Origin: JAEUPI01 sp035499355
GTDB lineage: Bacteria > Pseudomonadota > Gammaproteobacteria > Burkholderiales > Burkholderiaceae_C
Direction: 5' to 3'
Assembly (NCBI GenBank): GCA_035499355.1
Contig: DATJYZ010000291.1
Span: 1-12,996 of the forward strand
Length of the DNA: 12,996 nt
Below the pieces are notes generated by a model. That model saw only the letters and a program-made list of their open reading frames with translations. It did not search any database and was not told the DNA's origin. Made by a program: the position numbers and the translations under genes. Of this stretch, positions 6,708 through 12,411 are shown piece by piece; within the stretch, counting starts at the first letter, position 1, and the number at the start of each line of letters is the position of its first letter.

Positions 6708-7486
6708 GCCAGCCCGCCGTCCAAGCGAAGAATCTCTCGCTCGTTTTCGAAACCCCCGACGGGCCGGTGACGGCCCTGTCTGCGGTGGATCTCACCATCG
6801 AACGCGGCGAATTCGTCTCGTTCATCGGGCCGTCGGGCTGCGGCAAGACCACGCTGATGCGCGCGATTGCCGATCTGGAGCGGCCGACCTCTGGCAGCCT
6901 CACGGTCAACGGCGTCTCGCCGGGCGAGGCACGGCTCGGTCGCGCCTACGGCTATGTGTTCCAGGCCGCGGCACTCTACCCATGGCGCAACGTGCTGCGC
7001 AACGTGATCCTGCCGCTGGAAATCATGGGCCTGTCCGCCGGCGAGCGCCAGGCGCGCGCCGTGAAGCAGCTCGAGCTGGTCGGCCTCACGGGCTTCGAGA
7101 AGAAGTTTCCATGGCAGCTGTCCGGTGGCATGCAGCAGCGCGTCTCGATCGCCCGTGCATTGGCGTTCGAACCCAAGCTGCTGTTGATGGACGAGCCGTT
7201 CGGTGCGCTCGACGAGATCACGCGCGACCACCTCAACGACCAGCTGCTGCGCCTGTGGGAGCGCACTGGCAAGACGGTGGTCTTCGTCACCCACTCGATC
7301 TCCGAAGCGGTGTTCCTGTCCAACCGCATCGTCGTGATGAGCCCGCGGCCCGGGCGCATCATCGAGGTGATCGAGAGTCACCTGCCGGCCGGCCGCGGGC
7401 TCGACATCCGCGAGTCGGTGGCGTTTGCCGAGATCGCCCAGCGCGTGCGCGCCGCGCTGCGCTCGGGCCACAGTTATGAAGATTGA
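6677..7486 (+). CDS. ABC transporter ATP-binding protein (nitrate/taurine/pyrimidine-type importer)
   Basis: About 269 aa motor subunit of the importer encoded by the next three genes. Walker A is GPSGCGKTT (about 51-59), the signature is LSGGMQQRVSIARAL (from about 148), Walker B is LLLMDEPFGALDE (from about 168) and the H-loop is FVTHSISEA. The Q-loop lies in YVFQAAALYPWRNV. This is the SsuB/TauB/ThiZ-like class that pairs with THI5/NMT1-type binding proteins. The start is uncertain: GTG 6617, ATG 6659, ATG 6677 and TTG 6704 are all in frame. ATG 6677 gives a usual length but has a weak ribosome site; TTG 6704 has the better Shine-Dalgarno and gives 260 aa starting just before the domain. 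The 3' end overlaps permease 1 by 11 bp. Transport of a pyrimidine or related ring is inferred from the operon. Confidence 0.9.
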   Translation: MARSAKGAPLSQPAVQAKNLSLVFETPDGPVTALSAVDLTIERGEFVSFIGPSGCGKTTLMRAIADLERPTSGSLTVNGVSPGEARLGRAYGYVFQAAALYPWRNVLRNVILPLEIMGLSAGERQARAVKQLELVGLTGFEKKFPWQLSGGMQQRVSIARALAFEPKLLLMDEPFGALDEITRDHLNDQLLRLWERTGKTVVFVTHSISEAVFLSNRIVVMSPRPGRIIEVIESHLPAGRGLDIRESVAFAEIAQRVRAALRSGHSYED

Positions 7487-8354
7487 CCTGCGGGCCGTCG
7501 GGCCCGTGGTTCTGGTGGTGGGCGTGCTGCTCGCGGTGTGGTACGCCGCCGCGGTGTGGCTCAACGCCCCCCAGGTGATCGAGCGGCTGAACGGCGTCGG
7601 CAACCCCTGGGGCGCGCACGAACTGGTCGCCGCCACCTGGTCGATGGAGCGGCCGGTGCTGCCGGCTCCGCATCAGATCGTGGCCGACTGGTGGCTCAGC
7701 GTGTTCGGCACCGACCTCGACAGCCCGCGCAGCCTGGTCTTCCACGCCGCGGTCACGCTGTCGGCCACGCTGCTGGGCTTTGCGCTCGGCATGGTGCTCG
7801 GCGTGCTGATCGCGATCGGCGTGGTGCACAGCCGCGTGCTCGACCGCGGGCTGCTGCCGTGGATCATCGCGTCGCAGACCATTCCCATCCTGGCCATCGC
7901 GCCGATGGTGGTGGTGGTGCTGGGCAGCCTCGGCTATCCGCCGCTGGTCAGCAAGGCGGTGATCTCGATGTACCTGTGCTTCTTTCCGGTGGCCATTGGC
8001 ATGGTCAAGGGCTTGCGCTCGCCCGAGGTGCTGCAGCTCGACCTGATGTGCACCTGGAGCGCGAGCACCGCGCAGCAACTGGTCAAGCTGCGGCTGCCGG
8101 CGGCGGTGCCTTTCTTGTTCGCCAGCGCCAAGATCGCGATCGCCACCAGCCTGATCGGCGCCATCGTCGGCGAGTTGCCCACCGGCGCGCAGGCCGGGTT
8201 GGGTGCCCGGCTGCTGTCGGGCTCGTACTTCGGCCAGACCATTCAGATCTGGTCGGCGCTGCTGATGGCGTCGCTGCTCGGCGTGGCCCTGGTGGCCGCG
8301 GTCGGCGGTGTGCAGCGCGTCGTCGGGCGCCTGATGGGAGCCGCGGCCGCATGA
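7476..8354 (+). CDS. ABC transporter permease 1
   Basis: 292 aa inner-membrane protein of the binding-protein-dependent permease family. One N-terminal helix (about 8-29) is followed by a periplasmic stretch with the usual VLPAPHQIVADWW sequence and then about five helices: about 90-117, 129-152, 157-178, 213-232 and 255-280. The EAA-type cytoplasmic loop that docks on the ATPase runs from about D189 (DLMCTWSASTAQQLVKLRLP). ATG 7476 lies inside the end of the ATPase gene (11-bp overlap), so translation is probably coupled. The longer frame from 7425 adds only antisense-like Arg/Ala-rich residues. It ends in ATGA with permease 2. SsuC/TauC/ThiX are the nearest familiar relatives; substrate is not readable from the sequence. 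Confidence 0.9.
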   Translation: MKIDLRAVGPVVLVVGVLLAVWYAAAVWLNAPQVIERLNGVGNPWGAHELVAATWSMERPVLPAPHQIVADWWLSVFGTDLDSPRSLVFHAAVTLSATLLGFALGMVLGVLIAIGVVHSRVLDRGLLPWIIASQTIPILAIAPMVVVVLGSLGYPPLVSKAVISMYLCFFPVAIGMVKGLRSPEVLQLDLMCTWSASTAQQLVKLRLPAAVPFLFASAKIAIATSLIGAIVGELPTGAQAGLGARLLSGSYFGQTIQIWSALLMASLLGVALVAAVGGVQRVVGRLMGAAAA

Positions 8355-9292
8355 ACCGGCGGCTGCTCGTCACCGCGCTGGGCGTGCTGGTGCTGGTCGC
8401 GCTGGCGGCCGCCTTGCTGCATCGCGTGCAAGGCGACCAGCCGCACGGCGCCGACGCGCCCGGGGTGTGGTGGGCGCTGGGCGGCTGGGTGGTGCTGCTG
8501 TGGTTCGTGCTCGGCCGGTTGGCGCAGTGGCAAGGCCGCGTGCTGGGCTTGCTGGCGCCGGCACTGTTCGGGTTGGCCATGCTGTACCTGTGGGAGATGC
8601 TCGTCGTCGGCTGGGATGTGCCGCGCGTGCTGTTGCCCGCGCCGCACGCGGTGGGCGAGGCGCTGTCGGCGCGCTGGAACGTGCTGTGGCCGGACTTCAA
8701 GCAGACCGCCGTGTCGGTGCTGGCCGGCTACTGCGCCGGTTGCGGCGCCGGCTTCGGCGTCGCGCTGCTGGCCGATCGCTATCGCCTGATCCAACGCGGC
8801 TTGCTGCCGCTGGCCGGGCTGGCCGGCGCAGTGCCGATCGTCGGCATCGCGCCGATCATGGTGATGTGGTTCGGCTTCGACTGGCAGAGCAAGGCCGCAG
8901 TGGCGGCGATCGTCACGTTCTTCCCCATGCTGGTGAACACGCTCGCCGGTCTGGCGTCGGTCGATGCGATGCACCGCGACCTCATGCGCACTTATGGTGC
9001 CGGCCACACCGCCACGCTGCTGAAGCTGCGCTTGCCGAGCGCCCTGCCTTTCGTGTTCAACGCGCTGAAGATCAACTCCACGCTGGCGCTGATCTCGGCC
9101 ATCGTGGCCGAGTTCTTCGGCTCGCCGATCTACGGCCTGGGCTTTCGCATCAGCGCCGAGGTGGCGCGCATGAACGTCGACGTGGTCTGGGCCGCGATCG
9201 CGCTCGCCGCGCTGGCCGGCTCGATCTTCTACGGGCTGATTGCCCTAGTGGAACGCGTGATGACTTTCTGGCACGCTAGTTATCGCGCTTGA
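8351..9292 (+). CDS. ABC transporter permease 2
   Basis: 313 aa second permease, clearly different in sequence from permease 1. The importer is therefore probably a heterodimer in the membrane, unlike SsuC or TauC systems, which have one permease gene. It has about three N-terminal hydrophobic helices (about 5-23, 38-58, 64-86), more than permease 1, before the conserved core. The core contains VLLPAPHAVGEAL, AGAVPIVGIAPIMVMWFGF and the EAA-type loop from D210 (DLMRTYGAGHTATLLKLRLP). The ATG at 8351 overlaps the permease 1 stop as ATGA. The upstream part of this open frame, from 7538, is a shadow of permease 1. It ends 23 bp before the binding-protein gene. Confidence 0.9.
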   Translation: MNRRLLVTALGVLVLVALAAALLHRVQGDQPHGADAPGVWWALGGWVVLLWFVLGRLAQWQGRVLGLLAPALFGLAMLYLWEMLVVGWDVPRVLLPAPHAVGEALSARWNVLWPDFKQTAVSVLAGYCAGCGAGFGVALLADRYRLIQRGLLPLAGLAGAVPIVGIAPIMVMWFGFDWQSKAAVAAIVTFFPMLVNTLAGLASVDAMHRDLMRTYGAGHTATLLKLRLPSALPFVFNALKINSTLALISAIVAEFFGSPIYGLGFRISAEVARMNVDVVWAAIALAALAGSIFYGLIALVERVMTFWHASYRA

Positions 9293-9315
9293 CCAACCCC
9301 TGAGGAGAATTCTCG

Positions 9316-10314
9316 ATGACGATCAAGAAGATGGCCGGCTTGCTGCCCGCGCTGGCCCTGGCCATGGCCGCAGCCGGCGCGCACGCGCAAGACAAGCTGA
9401 CGCTGCAGTTGAAGTGGGTGACGCAGGCCCAGTTCGCCGGCTACTACGTGGCCAAGGACAAGGGCTACTACAAGGACGTCGGCCTCGACGTGACCATCAA
9501 GGCCGGCGGGCCCGACATCAATCCCAGCCAGGTGATCGCCGGCGGCGGTGCCGACGTGATCGTCGACTGGATGCCCTCGGCGTTGGCCACGCGCGAGAAA
9601 GGCGTGCCGATCGTCAACATCGCGCAGGTGTTCCAGCGTTCTGGCATGCAACTCACCTGCCGCAATGACAGTGGCGTCAAGTCACCGGCCGACTTCAAGG
9701 GCAAGACCCTGGGTGTCTGGTTCTTCGGCAATGAATATCCGTTCCTCAGCTGGATGGACAAGCTCGGCCTCAAGACCACCGGCGGCGCCGATGGCGTGAA
9801 GGTGCTCAAGCAGGGCTTCAACGTCGACCCCCTGCTGCAGAAGCAGGCCGACTGCATCAGCACGATGACCTACAACGAGTACTGGCAGCTGATCGACGCG
9901 GGCATGAAGCCCGAGCAGCTGACGGTCTTCAAGTACGAGGACCAGGGCGTGGCCACGCTCGAAGACGGCCTGTACGCCACCGAGAAATCGATCGCCGATC
10001 CCAAGATGGCCGACAAGCTCGCCCGCTTCGTGAAGGCCAGCATGAAGGGCTGGGACGACGCGGTGAAGAACCAGGCCGACGCGGTGAAGATCGTGCTGAA
10101 GAACGACGCCTCGGGCGCGCAGACCGAGAAGCACCAGACGCGCATGATGGGCGAGATCGCCAAGCTGGTGGGCACCGGCAAGACCGGCCAGCTCGACATG
10201 AAGGCCTATCAGCGCACGGTGGACACGCTGATGAAGGGCAAGAGCGACCCGGTGATCACCAAGACGCCGAGCGGCGCCACCACCGACAAGATCTGGCTGG
10301 CCGCGCAGAAGTAG
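9316..10314 (+). CDS. ABC transporter substrate-binding protein, THI5/NMT1 (ThiY-like) family
   Basis: 332 aa periplasmic protein that captures the substrate for the two permeases. The signal peptide is clear: positive start (MTIKKM), hydrophobic core and a likely cut after AHA (residue 24). The mature protein opens TLQLKWVTQAQFAGYYVAKD, a hallmark of the THI5/NMT1 family. It continues with GYYKDVGLDVTIKAGGPDI and GVWFFGNEYPFLSWMDKLGL, also family-like. Close family members such as ThiY bind thiamine pyrimidine precursors; no thiamine gene or TPP riboswitch is visible here, and the operon is for pyrimidine breakdown. I infer that the ligand is uracil, thymine, dihydropyrimidine or hydantoin. 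AGGAGA at 9303-9308 lies 7 bases before the ATG, a strong site suiting the higher copy number a binding protein needs. It is the last gene of the operon. Confidence 0.92.
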   Translation: MTIKKMAGLLPALALAMAAAGAHAQDKLTLQLKWVTQAQFAGYYVAKDKGYYKDVGLDVTIKAGGPDINPSQVIAGGGADVIVDWMPSALATREKGVPIVNIAQVFQRSGMQLTCRNDSGVKSPADFKGKTLGVWFFGNEYPFLSWMDKLGLKTTGGADGVKVLKQGFNVDPLLQKQADCISTMTYNEYWQLIDAGMKPEQLTVFKYEDQGVATLEDGLYATEKSIADPKMADKLARFVKASMKGWDDAVKNQADAVKIVLKNDASGAQTEKHQTRMMGEIAKLVGTGKTGQLDMKAYQRTVDTLMKGKSDPVITKTPSGATTDKIWLAAQK

Positions 10315-10324
10315 GCCGACGGAC

Positions 10325-10350
10325 TGGCAGCCCGGTCAGTCGGGCTGCCA
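10325..10350. terminator. Shared hairpin between convergent genes
   Basis: Positions 10325-10334 and 10341-10350 form a perfect 10-bp GC-rich inverted repeat with a 6-base loop. It starts 11 bp after the binding-protein stop. On the minus strand it encodes the last residues and stop of the nitroreductase (stop at 10336-10338, in the loop). It lacks a T-run on either side, so it is either a weak intrinsic terminator or a 3'-end stabilising/blocking hairpin used by both transcripts. The two operons meet here. Confidence 0.6.
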
Positions 10351-11025
10351 CTGCACCGCCTGGTCCAGCCCGGCCCGTGTCGTCCTGAACGCATTGGCCG
10401 GGTGGTCCGGATCCTCGAAGCCGAACGCCAGACCGCACACCACCTTGCGCTCGGGGTCCAGCTTCCACAGCTGGCGCCAGAAGTCCGGATACGCCGCCAC
10501 CGACGCCATCGCGATCGACGCCACGCCGCAGGCGCGCGCCGCCAGCATGAACATGCCGACGTACGCGCCACAGTCGATCGCGCCATAGGTGCCCAACGGC
10601 TCCTCGCTGGTCACGATGGCCACGTGGGGCGCGCCGAAGAAGCGAAAGTTCTCTAGCCGCTGGCGCTCGGCGCCCTCCTTGTCGCCACGTGCGACGCCGA
10701 CGGCGGCATAGAGCTGGAAGCCGCATTCACGTCGCCGCTGCTGATAGACGCCGCGGTACTCGCGCGGCCAGTCGAAGTCCGGCCTCGGCGGCGCCTGCCG
10801 CAGGTGCGCCAGCAGCGCGCCCCGCGCGCGTTCGGTGGCCGCAGCGGACCCGACGGTCAGCTGCCACGCCTGCGAGTTGCACCACGACGGGCTGCGCTGC
10901 GCGATCGTCAGAATGCGCTCGATCGTCGCCTGCGGCACGGCTTGCGGCAGGTAGCCGCGGCAGCTGTAGCGCGCCTCGGCCAGTTGCATGAGGACTTCGG
11001 CCGGATCATCGGTGCGGGTGGTCAT
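10336..11025 (-). CDS. Nitroreductase family protein
   Basis: 229 aa flavin-dependent oxidoreductase. The N-terminal FMN-phosphate region is ARYSCRGYLPQAV (about 18-30), then SPSWCNSQAWQL (about 45-56), where most relatives have SxSNTQPW. The middle has GTYGAIDCGAYVGMFMLAARACGV, and the end FGFEDPDHPANAFRT is typical of the family. The start is ATG 11023-11025, with AAGAGG (11035-11040) 9 bases upstream. The frame extends 24 codons further but without a better site. It lies 88 bp after ligB on the same strand and could be cotranscribed. NAD(P)H-dependent reduction of a nitro group or quinone is the family activity. A link to 4-nitrobenzoate breakdown, which yields protocatechuate, is only a suggestion from context. 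The C-terminal codons lie in the shared hairpin. Confidence 0.85.
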   Translation of the reverse strand: MTTRTDDPAEVLMQLAEARYSCRGYLPQAVPQATIERILTIAQRSPSWCNSQAWQLTVGSAAATERARGALLAHLRQAPPRPDFDWPREYRGVYQQRRRECGFQLYAAVGVARGDKEGAERQRLENFRFFGAPHVAIVTSEEPLGTYGAIDCGAYVGMFMLAARACGVASIAMASVAAYPDFWRQLWKLDPERKVVCGLAFGFEDPDHPANAFRTTRAGLDQAVQWQPD

Positions 11026-11113
11026 GCGTGGCTGCCTCTTCTCGATCGCGCACAGCGGCCCGCATTGTGACCGCGCCGCGAGCGAGCCGCAGCCCACGCC
11101 TGCCGAGCGCTGC

Positions 11114-11950
11114 TCAGGCCGGCTCGAGCAGCATCAGGCCCGATGCCGTGTTCGAGATCGGAATGTGGTAGTTGCCGTGCCGCGCGCGCGCCACCGGGCC
11201 CAGCGCCGCCCGCGCCGCCAGCCACATCACCAGTTCGACGCCCTGCGTACCGGTGAGTCGCACCAGATCGTGGATCGAGTACCGTGTGGCCCACTCGGGG
11301 TCGTCGGCCAGGCTGGCCATGAAGCGCTCGTCGAAGTTCTTGTTGATGAAGCCGGCGCGCTCGCCGTCGAGTTGATGCGAGAGCCCGCCGGTGCCGACCA
11401 CCAGCACGCGGCTGTCGCTGGCCCAGGAGCGGATCGCGCGCCCGACGGCCTCGCCGAGCCGATAGCAGCGTCTGGCCGAAGGCAGCGGAAACTGCACGGT
11501 GTTGATGCACACCGGCACCACGCGCACCGGCCACTGCTGGTCGGGCCACAGCAGCGCCATCGGCAGCGTGAAGGCGTGGTCGACGAGCATCTCCTGGCAG
11601 GTGGTGATGTCGAAGTCCTCGCCGACCAGGGACTCGATCAGGTGCCACGACAGATCCTGCTCGCCGCGGAACGGCGGCACCTGCGGAATGCCCCACCCTT
11701 CATCGGCGTTGCGGTACTCGGGCGCTGCGCCGACTGCGAAGGTCGGCATCTTGTCGAGGAAGAAGTTGAGCCCGTGGTCGTTGTAGAACACCACCGCGAC
11801 GTCTGGCTTCACCTCCGCCAGCCAGCGGCGCACCGGCGGAAACCCGTCGAAGAACGGTTTCCAGTACGGCTCGGCCTGCAGCCCCTTGGCCATCGCCCCG
11901 CCGATGGCCGGCACGTGCGAGGTGGTGATTGCGCCGATGACCCGTGCCAT
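11114..11950 (-). CDS. ligB: Protocatechuate 4,5-dioxygenase beta subunit
   Basis: 278 aa catalytic subunit of the type II extradiol dioxygenase. With LigA it opens protocatechuate between C4 and C5 to 4-carboxy-2-hydroxymuconate-6-semialdehyde using Fe(II) and O2. Iron ligands and the catalytic base are in place: H12 (TTSHVPAIG), H59 (YNDHGLNFF), E239 (QGVELVMW) and H192 (GGLSHQLDG). They line up with His12, His61, Glu242 and His195 of Sphingobium LigB with small offsets. The family motif GERAGFINKNFDERFM is also present. The ATG at 11948-11950 is preceded by a GGGGG-rich ribosome site and lies 5 bp after the ligA stop. The longer upstream frame is ligA read in another frame. Separate alpha and beta genes argue against a fused gallate dioxygenase. 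In Comamonas the same gene is pmdB. Confidence 0.95.
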   Translation of the reverse strand: MARVIGAITTSHVPAIGGAMAKGLQAEPYWKPFFDGFPPVRRWLAEVKPDVAVVFYNDHGLNFFLDKMPTFAVGAAPEYRNADEGWGIPQVPPFRGEQDLSWHLIESLVGEDFDITTCQEMLVDHAFTLPMALLWPDQQWPVRVVPVCINTVQFPLPSARRCYRLGEAVGRAIRSWASDSRVLVVGTGGLSHQLDGERAGFINKNFDERFMASLADDPEWATRYSIHDLVRLTGTQGVELVMWLAARAALGPVARARHGNYHIPISNTASGLMLLEPA

Positions 11951-11955
11951 GCGTT

Positions 11956-12306
11956 TCACCCCCGTGCGGCCACGAGCCGCGCCTTGAATGCGTCCTTGCT
12001 GACACCGGTCTGCTGCGCACCGAGGTCCTGCACATCGAGCCCGAAGATGCCGGCCAGCTTGGCCAGGTAGTAGACGTTGCCGCCGGCGGCGATCAGGCGC
12101 AGCACGTCGCGCTGCCGCACGGCTTCGCGCTGTTCGGCGTTCAGCCCGTAGCGCGTGCAGTAGGCCTCCTCGTCGTGCAGGAACGCCTGCCGGTTGGCCG
12201 CCTCGTTGAAGGAGTAGCACATCTTGTTCAGCGCATAGCCCTTGCGCGCCTGCGCGCCATCGAACAGCGTCGTGCCCGGAATCCCGGTGTCGTCGGTCCG
12301 GCTCAT
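11956..12306 (-). CDS. ligA: Protocatechuate 4,5-dioxygenase alpha subunit
   Basis: 116 aa small helical subunit that covers the LigB active site. Recognisable family sequence: IPGTTLFDGAQARKGYALNK, then NRQAFLHDEEAYCTRYGLN, and RDVLRLIAAGGNVYYLAKLA toward the end. Length is slightly below the roughly 139 aa of Sphingobium LigA. The start ATG 12304-12306 has GAGGGG (12312-12317) 5 bases upstream, but that site is buried in a strong predicted hairpin (12312-12338). The 5-bp gap to ligB suggests coupled translation and equal subunit amounts. The gene order ligC-ligA-ligB differs from Sphingobium, where I recall ligA-ligB-ligC. In Comamonas the gene is called pmdA. Confidence 0.93.
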   Translation of the reverse strand: MSRTDDTGIPGTTLFDGAQARKGYALNKMCYSFNEAANRQAFLHDEEAYCTRYGLNAEQREAVRQRDVLRLIAAGGNVYYLAKLAGIFGLDVQDLGAQQTGVSKDAFKARLVAARG

Positions 12307-12311
12307 CGAAA

Positions 12312-12338
12312 CCCCTCGCGCGCACCTGCGCGACGGGG
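12312..12338 (-). promoter_or_regulatory. Hairpin covering the ligA ribosome-binding site
   Basis: CCCCTCGCGC (12312-12321) pairs with GCGCGA (12328-12333) and GGGG (12335-12338), with a single bulged base at 12334 and a 6-base loop (12322-12327). In the minus-strand transcript the 3' arm is the ligA Shine-Dalgarno GAGGGG, followed by UUUCG and AUG. The stem is almost all GC and should be stable. It could hold back ligA translation or act as a partial terminator after ligC (only three U follow). Some such pairing is expected by chance in GC-rich sequence. Confidence 0.45.
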
Positions 12339-12367
12339 CCTACCTTGCCAGCGAAGTCGCCGCAGCC

Positions 12368-12385
12368 GTTTGCCCTGGGTCAAAC
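12368..12385. promoter_or_regulatory. Imperfect 18-bp palindrome in the ligC-ligA gap
   Basis: GTTTGCCCTGGGTCAAAC is symmetric at 7 of 9 base pairs, with perfect 5-bp outer arms. It lies about 62 bp upstream of ligA and 27 bp after the ligC stop. On the minus strand it contains TTGACC, a weak -35 candidate, but I see no matching -10. A regulator site for an internal ligAB promoter is possible. It loosely resembles the RutR box but lacks the ACCA-NN-TGGT core. Confidence 0.3.
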
Positions 12386-12411
12386 CCCGTGCAGACAGCG
12401 CACGCCAAAGG

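Noticed and set aside
2371..6909. A 1512-codon open frame on the minus strand, antisense to preT through the ATPase gene
   Set aside because: Its translation is His/Arg/Ala/Gly-rich with no domain I recognise, and it mirrors five well-supported genes. In GC-rich DNA with strong third-position bias such antisense frames stay open by codon usage alone.
9289..9304. TTGACCA half of a RutR box upstream of the binding-protein gene
   Set aside because: The other half-site is absent and the sequence overlaps the permease 2 stop codon; it looks like a chance match.
9293..9315. A possible TPP riboswitch before the ThiY-like binding protein
   Set aside because: The gap is only 23 bases, far too short, and holds just a ribosome-binding site.
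8351..10314. Taurine or alkanesulfonate importer (tau/ssu) identity
   Set aside because: The binding protein starts with the THI5/NMT1 hallmark, there are two different permeases, and no sulfonate oxygenase gene is nearby.
10988..12070. A 360-codon plus-strand open frame opposite ligB
   Set aside because: LigB on the minus strand has all its catalytic residues and a sensible start; the opposite frame has no recognisable motif and a shadow-type composition.
11114..12306. ligA and ligB as a split gallate dioxygenase or a frameshifted fusion
   Set aside because: Both genes have their own starts, ribosome sites and family-like ends, and the adjacent LigC supports the protocatechuate pathway.
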